NCBI RefSeq assembly: GCF_900176375.1
Contig: NZ_FWYF01000003.1
Coordinates: forward strand, 806,001-870,000
DNA: 64,000 bases
Direction: 5' to 3'
Source of the DNA: Reichenbachiella faecimaris
Lineage (GTDB): Bacteria > Bacteroidota > Bacteroidia > Cytophagales > Cyclobacteriaceae
Shown: positions 35,362 through 44,862 of the stretch, one piece after another
How positions within the stretch are numbered: the stretch's first letter is position 1
Layout of the letters: each line of letters opens with the position of its first letter
Position numbers and translations under genes: made by a program
The notes under the pieces: model-generated
Told to the model about the DNA's origin: nothing
The model's input: only the letters and a program-made list of their open reading frames with translations
Database searches by the model: none

Positions 35362-36966
35362 ATGAAACTACAACAACTATCAATATTATTTTTGTACTTG
35401 ATCATGGTCATGTCTTGCACAAAAACTTCAAAAGAAGAATCAGTATCTTCTCCTGAGTGGAATAAAAAAGTATTCTACGAAATCTTCGTGCAATCATTTG
35501 CAGACTCCAACGGAGATGGGATAGGAGATATCCCAGGAATGACCTCCAAGCTGGATTATTTGAGTGATCTAGGCATAGATGCCATTTGGTTGATGCCCAT
35601 GTCGCCATCTCCAAGTTATCACAAGTACGATGTGGTAGATTATACAGGCATACACCCTGACTATGGTACTATGGAGGATTTCAAGGCCTTTATAGACGCA
35701 GCCCATGCCAGAGACATTAGTGTGATCATGGATTTTGTAATCAACCACAGCGGATATGATCACCCTTGGTTTCAGGACGCTATGACTGGAAAAGAGGCCA
35801 AGTATAGAGATTATTATGTTTGGGCAAATAAGGATTCTATAGCCGAACAAATAGCCAAAAAAGAAACCTCTTTTGATTCAGACAACATACGTCAGTGGCA
35901 CCCAGTAGCTGGTGATACTACTCAAGAACACTACTATGGTTTTTTCTATGGTGGCATGCCTGATTTGAATTATGACAATCCAGCTGTAAGAACTGAAATG
36001 TACAATGCTGGCAAATTCTGGTTGGAAGAAATAGGAGTGGATGGATTTCGACTGGATGCTGCCAAGCACATTTATCCTGACGATCGAGCCATAGACAGCC
36101 ACGCTTTTTGGAAGGAATTCAAAACCGAAATGGAAAAAGTAAACCCTGATGTGTATCTGATTGGAGAGGTCTGGGCAGATGCAGGCACTGCATCCCCTTA
36201 CGCAGCAGGGTTCACATCATTGTTCAATTTTGATAGAGCCTTTAGCATATTAGAGTCAATCAATAAAGAAAAGGTGGTAGCGGCTAATATAGCTGGTCAT
36301 GGCTATGAGATAGATTCCAGTGCCAATCTGGCTGAGGTGATCAATACTTCCTTGCCTTGGTTCAAAAAGTACAATGCTGAGTTTGTGGAAGCGAGTTTCT
36401 TGAGCAACCATGATCAAAATAGAGTGGCTTCAGTTTTAGGAGGTGACCAGGCGAAAATAAAACTTTCAGCATCACTGTTGTTTACCTTGCCAGGTACACC
36501 ATATATCTACTATGGTGAAGAAATCGGCATGTTGGGCATGAAGCCAGATGAGAACATACGTGAACCCATGCTTTGGGATAAGGTTTCGTTTGATGCCATG
36601 AGAACCTCTTGGATGGAGGCCGATTATTCGACAGATACGTCCGTGACAAGTGTAGCACAGCAATGGTCTGATGATCAATCTATCATCAATCATTACAAAC
36701 GTCTGATTGCGCTCAAAAAGCAAGAGGTATTCTCATTAGGAGATATTCAAAATCTGGATTATAAGAAGTCTGGTGTAATTGCATTTACCCGTTCATATAA
36801 AGATGAATCTGTAGGTGTGGTTCATAATCTTACCAATCAACCTGTTGAATTGAGTAATGCTTTGCTGGACAAATACACCACACTGGTATGGCAAGAGGGA
36901 GGCGTAGAAAGAACAGCATCTACCATCAAACTACCCGCTCGTGCAAGTGTAGTTTACAAAAAATAA
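35362..36966 (+). CDS. GH13 alpha-amylase/neopullulanase-like lipoprotein
   Basis: A 534-residue GH13 enzyme with a lipoprotein signal (lipobox VMSC, Cys19). Calcium-site-like SNGDGIGD lies at about 49-56. Catalytic regions are complete: region I DFVINH (about 124-129), region II GFRLDAAKH with nucleophile D232, region III LIGEVW with acid/base E269, region IV LSNHDQNR with H350/D351. The C-terminal beta domain (about 455-534) is normal. It is the last gene of the plus-strand arm, 24 nt after the T9SS amylase, and probably trims oligosaccharides in the periplasm or on the surface. A terminator follows at 36987-37015. Confidence 0.95.
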   Translation: MKLQQLSILFLYLIMVMSCTKTSKEESVSSPEWNKKVFYEIFVQSFADSNGDGIGDIPGMTSKLDYLSDLGIDAIWLMPMSPSPSYHKYDVVDYTGIHPDYGTMEDFKAFIDAAHARDISVIMDFVINHSGYDHPWFQDAMTGKEAKYRDYYVWANKDSIAEQIAKKETSFDSDNIRQWHPVAGDTTQEHYYGFFYGGMPDLNYDNPAVRTEMYNAGKFWLEEIGVDGFRLDAAKHIYPDDRAIDSHAFWKEFKTEMEKVNPDVYLIGEVWADAGTASPYAAGFTSLFNFDRAFSILESINKEKVVAANIAGHGYEIDSSANLAEVINTSLPWFKKYNAEFVEASFLSNHDQNRVASVLGGDQAKIKLSASLLFTLPGTPYIYYGEEIGMLGMKPDENIREPMLWDKVSFDAMRTSWMEADYSTDTSVTSVAQQWSDDQSIINHYKRLIALKKQEVFSLGDIQNLDYKKSGVIAFTRSYKDESVGVVHNLTNQPVELSNALLDKYTTLVWQEGGVERTASTIKLPARASVVYKK

Positions 36967-36986
36967 CAAAGACAGTTTTGGGTTAC

Positions 36987-37015
36987 AGGGAATGTCGGGG
37001 GGCATTCCCTTTTTT
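36987..37015 (+). terminator. Terminator at the end of the plus-strand glucan arm
   Basis: AGGGAATG (36987-36994) pairs with CATTCCCT (37003-37010) around an 8-nt G-rich loop and is followed by T's (37010-37015). It overlaps the last bases of the convergent histidine kinase gene by 2 nt. Confidence 0.85.
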
Positions 37016-38801
37016 ATACCGCTTTTAGCGCTACAGTAAAAGTAGTGCCTTCATTGGGCGCAGACTCCCAAGTCAGTTTGCCGTCTAGCAGCTCCGTATA
37101 TTTGGCCACAATAGATAATCCCAGCCCTGTAGAGCGCTCACCTGCAGTTGGTTTGGCACTCAATCGTTGAAATTTCTTGAACATCAATTGCTGATCTTCT
37201 TCACTCATTCCTGGGCCTCCGTCTGTGAAATTGATAAGGTGGCAGCCATCCTTTTCAATTACTCGAATCCATATAGCTTCACCTAGAGGAGAGAACTTTA
37301 TAGCATTGGATAATAGGTTTTCGAACACATGGAAAAGATATTGCTCAAGCCCCATTACGTTGTGCACACCTTCAGCATCTAGATGCAAGGTGATTTTTTT
37401 GTCTAATGCTTGCTGTTTGTAGTTGCTAACTACTCGCTCAATCACTTCAGTCAAGTCAATTACACGAAAATCTTCTGTCGATTTGGACTCGATACGCTCT
37501 ACATCTAGAATTCGAGTCACCATTTTGTTTAGTCTTCTGGATTCAGCAGCTACATGATTGATAGACCCTACTTGACTTTCTGTAAGATTGTCGTCCATGG
37601 CCAGTAGTCCTGCCAAAGCCGTAATGTTATTGATAGGCGCACGCAAATCATGCGAGAGGATACTTATGAAGTTGTTTTTTTCTTCATCTAGCTCAAGCAA
37701 TTCATTGTTTCTTTTGCTTAGTAGCTCATTTTGATTTTCTATCATCAAACGATGAGCCGTGAGTATTTTGTTCGCCTTGGATTTAATTTTACTTCTGTTG
37801 TACAAGGCATAAGCAATCAAGAACACAATAATCACACAAGCAATCAGCATATTGGTAATATATTCTTGCTCTTGAATCTGTTTGGAACGTTCCATCAGCT
37901 CTTTATCTACCAGTTCTTTTTCTTTCAGAAGTAAAACCATTTCCTCGTTTTCTCCTTGAGAAATACTTTCAATCAAATCATAAACATCATTGCCCAAATA
38001 CTTTTGAATGCCTTTATTTCTTAAAATCTGGTATTCTGGACTAGCCAGGTATTCGTTTATGGGCTCAGCCCAATCACTACCTTTTTTGAAAATGACACTG
38101 AAGCCAATACCCTTAATCGGTAAAATGGGCTGGCGTTTAATCGCAAGGTTTTGGTTCAAAGCGATGAGGTAGTTGGGCAAGTCCATATAGCCAAATCGGC
38201 CGGGTTGCTCTAGAATGCCTGGTACTATTTCATTGCTGGTTTGCTTGTATATGATATTAAAATCTACTTTGTATTTGGCTCTTAAATTTCTCAGGTACAG
38301 GTCATAGGTGGTTTCTGCCACAGAAACAGCCGTATACTGTTCAAAAGATTCCTTGAATTCTTGAATAGACTTAATGGTGGGTATGGTTTTGTCAGAAACT
38401 AGAACTTGAATATCGGGAAAGTAAGGAGTAGAAAAACCAACTTCCTCTTCTCTTTTTAAGGTTCTGGATATAATATCTAATCCGAATTCCCCTTCATTTG
38501 GGTTGTTTTTAATCAATCCAAATACATACTTAAAACTTTCTTTTGATTGCCAATTGAGATTTATACGAATGCCATACTTATTCCAAAGGAAGTACTTGAA
38601 TCCGACCATCATTTCATATTCCAACCCTCGCAATGTACCATCAGCTTCTGTGATTAAAAACGGCTCTGTGCTGCGGTAGTAGATGGTCAGCTCACCCTTT
38701 TTTCTCTTTTGTACCTCAGCCCATGTTTGGTCTGATCCCGATACGCCAGTCGTGAAAAAAAAGTATAATATCGTAAAGAAAATGCTGCTAACTGCCCTCA
38801 C
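37014..38801 (-). CDS. Histidine kinase with periplasmic solute-binding (SBP_bac_3) sensor
   Basis: A 595-residue sensor kinase. Signal-like hydrophobic start 1-22. Residues about 36-272 are a family-3 solute-binding domain (GELTIYYRSTEPFLI, DIISRTLKREEEVGFSTPYF given in part). A coiled linker about 280-312, a transmembrane helix about 315-334 and a second coiled coil 340-375 follow. The HisKA has phospho-acceptor H384 (ILSHDLRAPIN). HATPase_c has NLLSNAIKFS (N box), DGGPGMS (G1) and ERSTGLGLS (G2). It should sense a small molecule outside the inner membrane. No receiver domain or response-regulator gene is adjacent, so its partner is elsewhere. It lies divergently from a SiaB-type kinase. 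Confidence 0.92.
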   Translation of the reverse strand: MRAVSSIFFTILYFFFTTGVSGSDQTWAEVQKRKKGELTIYYRSTEPFLITEADGTLRGLEYEMMVGFKYFLWNKYGIRINLNWQSKESFKYVFGLIKNNPNEGEFGLDIISRTLKREEEVGFSTPYFPDIQVLVSDKTIPTIKSIQEFKESFEQYTAVSVAETTYDLYLRNLRAKYKVDFNIIYKQTSNEIVPGILEQPGRFGYMDLPNYLIALNQNLAIKRQPILPIKGIGFSVIFKKGSDWAEPINEYLASPEYQILRNKGIQKYLGNDVYDLIESISQGENEEMVLLLKEKELVDKELMERSKQIQEQEYITNMLIACVIIVFLIAYALYNRSKIKSKANKILTAHRLMIENQNELLSKRNNELLELDEEKNNFISILSHDLRAPINNITALAGLLAMDDNLTESQVGSINHVAAESRRLNKMVTRILDVERIESKSTEDFRVIDLTEVIERVVSNYKQQALDKKITLHLDAEGVHNVMGLEQYLFHVFENLLSNAIKFSPLGEAIWIRVIEKDGCHLINFTDGGPGMSEEDQQLMFKKFQRLSAKPTAGERSTGLGLSIVAKYTELLDGKLTWESAPNEGTTFTVALKAV

Positions 38802-38927
38802 ACTCCAAAGATAGCCAAACTGTTTTGAGCAAAAGTCATTGACGGGTAATTATTGAAAATCATTAGCATATTGCCCAAAAGTTGCTTTAGATCTTGTCAA
38901 AATTCAAATAATTGGAGTTTAACATAT

Positions 38928-38935
38928 TATTTTTG
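38928..38935 (+). promoter_or_regulatory. Bacteroidetes -7 promoter element before the SiaB-type gene
   Basis: TATTTTTG matches TAnnTTTG exactly and lies 51 nt upstream of the start at 38987, in the gap between divergent genes. A TTG lies at 38912-38914, but the spacing is shorter than usual, so only the -7 element is claimed. Confidence 0.5.
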
Positions 38936-38986
38936 TAGATTTAACGCTGAGTGTGTAATACACCATAGTATTCTGTTTTCGGCTAT

Positions 38987-39664
38987 ATGGATAAGGAATC
39001 AAATGAAATGCTAGGGGCCTTCAACGAATGGAAGGAAGAAAAATCTACTCAACAGAACATGACTGAAGAAGTAAAGAAAAAGAGCGAATCTGTGACAGAA
39101 CCTACTCACGCAAACAGCTTCGATTTGTATAATAAAATTTACAATGAGAATGTACTACTCATGTACAAAGGTGCTATCACGTTTGATTTAGTGACTTCTG
39201 TTATTGAAACGCTCGACCGAAAGGTCAATATGACAGAATCTGACAAGAAGGTTCAAAAGCTCTTTTATAGCGCGGCAGTTGAATGCGTGCACAACCTGTA
39301 CCATCACATGGATGAGGTCAAAGGTCACTTTGACGAAATTTCCGAACATGATGCTAAGTCGGGATTGATTACGGTCATAGCCAAAGAAAAATATTACAAC
39401 ATCATCACTGGTAATTTTATTCCAACAAAGCATACCTATGATTTGAAGGATAAAATAGAAGAAGTGAATAATACAGACAAGAATGGCTTACGAACGCTCT
39501 ATAAAGAAACGCTCAGCAATGGTGAGTTTTCTGAGAAAGGTACAGCTGGTCTTGGCTTAATTCAGCTAGCCCGAAAAACTGGAGAAAGGCTGAATTATAA
39601 GTTTGACAAAGTAAATAGCGAGTATTCTTATTTTACCTTTCAAATTAAAATCAACAGAGTGTAG
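38987..39664 (+). CDS. SiaB-family protein kinase (DUF6272)
   Basis: A 225-residue protein like Pseudomonas SiaB, a small GHKL-type protein kinase that phosphorylates SiaC. The first 45 residues are a charged, low-complexity extension. The kinase-like domain starts near NSFDLYNKIYNENVLLMYKG. An N-box-like VECVHNLYHHM lies near 101-111, and a G-box-like GTAGLGLIQLARK near 181-193. SiaA (phosphatase) and SiaC (substrate) are not in this window, so here the kinase is an orphan. In Pseudomonas the system links to c-di-GMP and aggregation; that role is not shown here. A terminator follows at 39694. Confidence 0.8.
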   Translation: MDKESNEMLGAFNEWKEEKSTQQNMTEEVKKKSESVTEPTHANSFDLYNKIYNENVLLMYKGAITFDLVTSVIETLDRKVNMTESDKKVQKLFYSAAVECVHNLYHHMDEVKGHFDEISEHDAKSGLITVIAKEKYYNIITGNFIPTKHTYDLKDKIEEVNNTDKNGLRTLYKETLSNGEFSEKGTAGLGLIQLARKTGERLNYKFDKVNSEYSYFTFQIKINRV

Positions 39665-39693
39665 GATTAGAAAACTACTGCGTGAAAACATTG

Positions 39694-39721
39694 AAATCTA
39701 GCTTCAGGGCTGGATTTTTTT
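39694..39721 (+). terminator. Terminator after the SiaB-type gene
   Basis: AAATCTAGC (39694-39702) pairs with GCTGGATTT (39709-39717), one G-T pair, around a 6-nt loop, followed by T's to 39721. It separates this gene from the ECF sigma gene. Confidence 0.75.
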
Positions 39722-39832
39722 ATGAGTGTTAAATCTACTGACCCATGAGTTCACTTTTATTTTGCATAGTGTTGATTGAGGCAAATGTTTTTCGATTTTT
39801 GATAAAAGGAATATTAGCAATAAATTGACAGC

Positions 39833-40465
39833 ATGTCTTCCATACATTTTCGTAGCGATGGATCCAACTCTAAAAGAGGTTCTTTGAATGAAAGCTCCAG
39901 GCAGGAAGAGTCGAGTATTTTTGATAGTAGGTCTGATGGTGAAATATGGAGAGAATTTAAGAACTACAATGAGTCGGCCTTTATATTTATATATAGCAAA
40001 TATTTCAACGTTCTCTATCAATACGCCAGTCAATTTACCCACGACAGGGAATTGATTAAAGATGCTATTCAGGACTTATTTATTGAGCTGAGAAAGTCCA
40101 GAACTAATCTGTCCGCTACTAATTCAATAAAGCGCTATCTCTTCAAGTCAATACGAAGGAAAGTACTCTACTATAAAGGCAAGCGAAAGACAATTCGGTT
40201 GTCGAATGAAGTGGAGGGTTATCAGTTTTCTTTCGTCTTTTCACACGAACAAAAACTGATAGAGCGCCAGTTGTCAGATGAAAAACTGGAGCGACTTAAT
40301 GCAGCCCTGACGCATCTGACCTCTAGGCAAAGAGAGGCAGTTTATCATTTTTATTATGAAGGATTGTCATATACTGATATCTCAGAAGTAATGGATCTCA
40401 GAAATGTGAAGTCAGCAAGAAATCTCATTTATAAGGCACTGGGAGAATTAAAGGAATTCTTTTAA
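39833..40465 (+). CDS. ECF-type RNA polymerase sigma factor
   Basis: A 210-residue sigma-70 family factor. Region 2 is at about 48-110 (FIYSKYFNVLYQYASQF, then DAIQDLFIELRK). Region 4 is at about 150-210 (LTSRQREAVYHFYYEGLSY then ISEVMDL as the helix-turn-helix). The first 40 residues are a polar extension not needed for the fold; an internal start is possible but no better ATG is evident. It is followed by FecR, an STN-bearing TonB receptor and a trehalase. This is the usual cell-surface signalling set: ligand at the receptor releases the sigma factor from FecR. Confidence 0.92.
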   Translation: MSSIHFRSDGSNSKRGSLNESSRQEESSIFDSRSDGEIWREFKNYNESAFIFIYSKYFNVLYQYASQFTHDRELIKDAIQDLFIELRKSRTNLSATNSIKRYLFKSIRRKVLYYKGKRKTIRLSNEVEGYQFSFVFSHEQKLIERQLSDEKLERLNAALTHLTSRQREAVYHFYYEGLSYTDISEVMDLRNVKSARNLIYKALGELKEFF

Positions 40466-40576
40466 AAAGTCAATCTTCTTTGTCTAGAGGTCAATTTCAG
40501 AGAATTTTAAAATTAGTTTAAAAATATTGATGTCATTTTGATGTTTCATTCCTTCTATAAATGAATACAGAGGAAA

Positions 40577-41620
40577 ATGAACAAAGACAACTACGACATT
40601 GAATACTTCTTACAAAACGAGGCTTTTGTAAAGTGGGTAAAGGGACCGGATAGTGAGTCGAATCTATTTTGGAAAGAGTGGCTACACTCTCATCCTTCAA
40701 ATAAGGAAGCCTTCTTGCAGGCCAAAGAATTGGTTTTGGTTATGAGCTTTGAAACATCAGAGCCTTCAGATTCTGAGTTTAATGAAGTTTTGCAAAAAGT
40801 ATTGAAGGGAAATGAATCTAAAACCGCTTTATCTCCTGATCAGATACCAACTGACCAATGGCGATGGATAACCCGGGTAGCCGCTTCACTCACACTGCTT
40901 ATTCTAGCCACCTTTGTTTTTCTTTATACCACTCCAGATCAAAAAAGTGACGTAACTGCTGAAAATATTGCCTCAAAAACAAATCCTTACGGAAGAAAGT
41001 CCAAGTTGGCTTTTTCTGATGGGTCTACTGCCACACTGAATGCAGGTAGCTCACTCAGCTATTTAAGCAAATTTAGTTCAGACCTTCGAGAGGTTGAACT
41101 ACAAGGGGAAGCCTTTTTTGAAGTGAACAAGGATCCTCAGCGACCATTTGTAGTCTGGGTAGGAGGAATTAGTGCTACTGTTCTAGGCACGTCATTTAAT
41201 ATTGAATCACATGAGGATGAGGCGACAACCATAATAGCTCTTAAAACTGGAAAACTTAAAGTAGAAGTGCCGGGATCAAATACAAATTTTGAAACGTATA
41301 TTCTCGTTCCTGGTCAGAAGCTGGTGCATGACAAAGACAAAAACAAGGTGGATGTTCTTGCCATGGCGACAGAAGATATGGGGCTTTGGACTAAAGGAGT
41401 TTTGGTGTTCGATCAGGATGATTTCCCTTCAATTACGAAAAAATTAGAACGTTGGTTTGATGTGGATGTCGAACTGATAGGGTCAGGTAAAGAAGGTATT
41501 CAATTTTCGACTAAATATAAAAATGAGACGCTTAGCAATATGCTTATGAGTATGAGCTTTGCTCTAAATTTTGATTATGAAATAGAAGACAAACGAGTTC
41601 AGATCAAGTTCAAAAAATAG
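40577..41620 (+). CDS. FecR-family anti-sigma/signal transducer
   Basis: A 347-residue FecR protein. The N-terminal cytoplasmic part (1-95) should hold the sigma factor. A transmembrane helix lies at about 98-118. The periplasmic FecR domain (about 135-235) has KLAFSDGSTATLNAGSSLSY and GEAFFEVNKDPQRPFVVW in part. A C-terminal DUF4974 domain (about 275-347) ends with SFALNFDYEIEDKRVQIKF. It lies between the ECF sigma gene and its TonB receptor, the standard order. The periplasmic domain is expected to contact the STN domain of the receptor encoded next. A perfect hairpin lies in the following gap. Confidence 0.93.
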   Translation: MNKDNYDIEYFLQNEAFVKWVKGPDSESNLFWKEWLHSHPSNKEAFLQAKELVLVMSFETSEPSDSEFNEVLQKVLKGNESKTALSPDQIPTDQWRWITRVAASLTLLILATFVFLYTTPDQKSDVTAENIASKTNPYGRKSKLAFSDGSTATLNAGSSLSYLSKFSSDLREVELQGEAFFEVNKDPQRPFVVWVGGISATVLGTSFNIESHEDEATTIIALKTGKLKVEVPGSNTNFETYILVPGQKLVHDKDKNKVDVLAMATEDMGLWTKGVLVFDQDDFPSITKKLERWFDVDVELIGSGKEGIQFSTKYKNETLSNMLMSMSFALNFDYEIEDKRVQIKFKK

Positions 41621-41654
41621 AAAAGATGGAGAACAAAATCAGTTAAAAACAAAA

Positions 41655-41680
41655 AGAGCGGATACGCCAATATCCGCTCT
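41655..41680 (+). promoter_or_regulatory. Perfect 10-bp hairpin between fecR-like gene and TonB receptor
   Basis: AGAGCGGATA (41655-41664) pairs perfectly with TATCCGCTCT (41671-41680) around CGCCAA. There is no T-run after it, so it is more likely an RNA stability or processing site than a full terminator. The receptor starts 59 nt later. Confidence 0.6.
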
Positions 41681-41739
41681 ATAAACTCTTAAATATCAAA
41701 GCAGATACTTAATCATTTAATTACTAAACATTTAAAGTT

Positions 41740-44700
41740 ATGAAAAAAAACATACTGCATGTACTAATCATGAGCAGCTTTTACGCTTTTATTGGATTTT
41801 TCTTGCAATGTCTCACACTTACTCTGGTTGTGGCCAGTAGCGGGAATGCACAGCACAGAATGAACGTTTATGAAACTACCATATCTGTGAACTTTGAAAA
41901 TTCTACCTTACCTGAAGCCTTCAGGGAAATAGAATCTCAATCTAATTTTGAATTTGCCTACAATCAGTCTGAGATCAGCCGTAAGGTTAAAATCAACCTT
42001 AATCGTCAAAACACCAGCGTTGGAGACCTATTATATGAGATGTCCAAGCAGGCCAATTTACATTTCAGGCAGGTAAATAATAACATCAGTGTAGTAAAAG
42101 CCAGTAAAGCGGACCAGACACATATTGAAGTTCTTGAAGGAGGGAGTATCACAGGTACGGTAAAGGACAGCTATGGGACAGGACTCATTGGTGCCAGTGT
42201 GAAACTTAAAGATACCTCTACAGGTGCTTCTGCAGATATCTCTGGCTCCTTTGTCATAGACAATCTGGAATCTGGAACCTACCAGGTGGAAGCTTCATTT
42301 GTTGGGTTTGTCACGCAAATACAAACAGTGGATGTAGCAGACGGCCCAGTCACTATCAATTTCGTACTCAAAGATGATTTATTAGGCCTAGAAGAAGTGG
42401 TGATTACAGGTGCCTCCAATCCAAAGTCTAAATTATCATCTAGTGTGGCAATCACAACGATGAACTCCAAAACCATTGGAGAGTATGCAGCGCCAAGTAC
42501 TGCGAATGTATTGCAGGCGATACCTGGCTTTCTAGTAGAAACGTCAGGCGGAGAAGTAGGAAACAATCTGTTTGCCAGAGGTATTCCTTCAGCGGGTGCT
42601 TATGAGTATGTGCAGATTCAGGAAGATGGATTACCTGTGTTCGAAGATGGGGCATTGCAGTTTGCCAATATCGATAATTTTCAACGTGTGGATCTAACGA
42701 TTAATAGAATAGAAGCAGTCAAAGGAGGCTCGGCATCCATTTTTGCTAGTGGAGCACCAGGCGGAATCATCAATTTCACATCCAAAACGGGCCAAAATGA
42801 ATTACAAGGTATAACCAAACTTACCGTTGGAGACTACGGACTCTTCCGAACCGACTTTAACGTGGGAGGTGCAATTGTAGAAAACAAGTTATTCTATAAT
42901 GTTGGGGGTTTTTATCGCGTAGATCAAGGTATTAGAAGTCCTGGCTTTGATGCCAATAAAGGCGGACAGGTTAAGGCCAATTTTACTTACCAATTCAAAA
43001 AAGGTTATGCCCGCGTCTATTATAAGAATCTAAATGATCGGAATATTTTTTATCAGTCTACCCCATTTGTTATGGATGGAGGCAAACCGAAGGAATATCA
43101 AGGTTTTGATGCTAACTATGGTACTTTCACCTCACGAAACCTGAGCAAATTGAAAGTTCCACAGTCGGGTGGCGGTTTTTTTGAGGCGGATTTGGAAGAT
43201 GGTGTACATCCAACTTCCAATGCAGTCGGTGGTGTGTTTGAATTTGATTTGACTGATAACATTTCAGTAAAAAATGCATTCAAAAATACCAACATAGACA
43301 TGGATTACAACGCGATTTTTGCAGCGCACTGGATGGGAGATGTTTCCACACAAGATGCCACCGCGACCAGTTTTGGTGTGCCTACCACGGATGCAGTTTT
43401 TACCTACGACGACAACGGTAGTGCGCTACCCGCTGCCACAGAATTGAAAAGAGCAGACTATTGGAATATCAAAAAACAGATGAGAAATGTGGCTAACAAT
43501 TTGTCTTTCAATTTTGATTTGAATGAATTGAACCTAAATGTGGGTTATTACTATTCCAATTGGAAATCTGATCAGAACTGGAACTGGAGTAGTTATTTGG
43601 TGAGTGCATCAGACAATCCAAGACTGGTAAATCTGGTAGATTCAAATACAGGAACAGCCTATACATTCAACGGTATATCAGGCATTACCTGGTTACAGCG
43701 AGAATCTCAGATCAAGAATACAATCAATGCAGTCTACGCAGATGCTGAGTATAGCATTTCGGATAATTTGACTGCCAACGTAGGTTTAAGGTATGATAAT
43801 CAGGAATTTGCTGGTGTGGGCGACCATGGTACTTGGGGAAATGATATTGGTATACTGCCTAATAACAATGCAGACAATGGAGTAAATGTGCTTATGGGAG
43901 ATTACACCTATTGGACTTACGACATCAGTGAAGTGTCTTATACAGTAGCGTTAAACTACCAGTTTAGCGACGTTATGGCGTCTTATGTGAGACATAGTCA
44001 TGGGTTCAGAACTCCAATTGAAGAATCATTTTATGGGCCTGCAGTAGAAAGTGGTGCTGGCTCTGCCGGATTGGCGGATCTTGAACCCACTTTTGTCGAT
44101 CAGACTGAGCTTGGTTTCAAATACTCGTCGCCAAACATCGCATTGTTTGCCAATCTATTTTATATGAAGCTGGACAATATTGCGTATCAGGACATTCGCG
44201 CTGGAGGGGTTTCTGAGAAGAAATTCGCTAACGTCCAAAATATCGGACTTGAACTGGAAGCAATTATGAAATGGGGAAAATTCGGAATCAACTTCAATGG
44301 TACACTTCAGAATCCTGAGTACAAAGGATATGAAGGATCAGAATCAAGCTTGAATGGCAATCTGGCTAGAAGAATATCTAATTATTACTTTACGCTCCGG
44401 CCGAACTATTCCATCACGGATAATCTGAATGTATATGCCAATTATGCGCATTTCGGAAGGAAGTATCAGGATATTGCCAATACCTTCGAATTGCCTGCTT
44501 TTGGTACTGTTGCCCTTGGTGGAGCCTATGTAGTAGACAATTTCAGATTTGCACTGGATGTGTCGAATCTTTTCAATACGATAGGGTTGACAGAAGCAGA
44601 TGGCCGACAAGATGGAGTTGCTCCAGTTGATGGGCAGACCTTTATGGGCAGATCAGTGTTGGGTAGAGCCGTAAGACTTTCTGTGGCCATCAATTTCTAA
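41740..44700 (+). CDS. TonB-dependent receptor with STN signalling domain
   Basis: A 986-residue outer-membrane receptor. A long signal/hydrophobic start (1-37) is followed by an STN (secretin/TonB N-terminus) domain at about 46-112 that can signal to FecR. Next is a carboxypeptidase-regulatory-like domain (about 130-215). The plug (about 225-345) has EEVVITGAS and GGSASIFASGAPGGIINFTSKTG in part. The barrel ends AVRLSVAINF. It lacks a SusD neighbour and its plug is of the FecA/Oar-like kind, not the SusC pattern. The trehalase gene follows, so its ligand may be a trehalose-containing sugar or glycolipid, but a siderophore-like ligand cannot be excluded. Confidence 0.93.
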   Translation: MKKNILHVLIMSSFYAFIGFFLQCLTLTLVVASSGNAQHRMNVYETTISVNFENSTLPEAFREIESQSNFEFAYNQSEISRKVKINLNRQNTSVGDLLYEMSKQANLHFRQVNNNISVVKASKADQTHIEVLEGGSITGTVKDSYGTGLIGASVKLKDTSTGASADISGSFVIDNLESGTYQVEASFVGFVTQIQTVDVADGPVTINFVLKDDLLGLEEVVITGASNPKSKLSSSVAITTMNSKTIGEYAAPSTANVLQAIPGFLVETSGGEVGNNLFARGIPSAGAYEYVQIQEDGLPVFEDGALQFANIDNFQRVDLTINRIEAVKGGSASIFASGAPGGIINFTSKTGQNELQGITKLTVGDYGLFRTDFNVGGAIVENKLFYNVGGFYRVDQGIRSPGFDANKGGQVKANFTYQFKKGYARVYYKNLNDRNIFYQSTPFVMDGGKPKEYQGFDANYGTFTSRNLSKLKVPQSGGGFFEADLEDGVHPTSNAVGGVFEFDLTDNISVKNAFKNTNIDMDYNAIFAAHWMGDVSTQDATATSFGVPTTDAVFTYDDNGSALPAATELKRADYWNIKKQMRNVANNLSFNFDLNELNLNVGYYYSNWKSDQNWNWSSYLVSASDNPRLVNLVDSNTGTAYTFNGISGITWLQRESQIKNTINAVYADAEYSISDNLTANVGLRYDNQEFAGVGDHGTWGNDIGILPNNNADNGVNVLMGDYTYWTYDISEVSYTVALNYQFSDVMASYVRHSHGFRTPIEESFYGPAVESGAGSAGLADLEPTFVDQTELGFKYSSPNIALFANLFYMKLDNIAYQDIRAGGVSEKKFANVQNIGLELEAIMKWGKFGINFNGTLQNPEYKGYEGSESSLNGNLARRISNYYFTLRPNYSITDNLNVYANYAHFGRKYQDIANTFELPAFGTVALGGAYVVDNFRFALDVSNLFNTIGLTEADGRQDGVAPVDGQTFMGRSVLGRAVRLSVAINF

Positions 44701-44757
44701 AATAACAATGCCGTCCAACAGAACCTTTAATAAGAATTTTGGCGAGTAATTTGAGTA

Positions 44758-44793
44758 ATAAGTGGCGGGTATAACAGCCCTGCCGCTTATTTA
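44758..44793 (+). terminator. Probable terminator after the TonB receptor
   Basis: ATAAGTGGCGGG (44758-44769) pairs with CCCTGCCGCTTAT just downstream, allowing one bulged base and a G-T pair, then TTATC. The stem is GC-rich, but the trailing T's are few, so read-through to the trehalase is possible. Confidence 0.5.
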
Positions 44794-44862
44794 TCAGACT
44801 TATCTCACTAATTTTTAAAAGCACCAGGGGTCGCTTAAGCTAATTCAAATTGCAACAATCAG

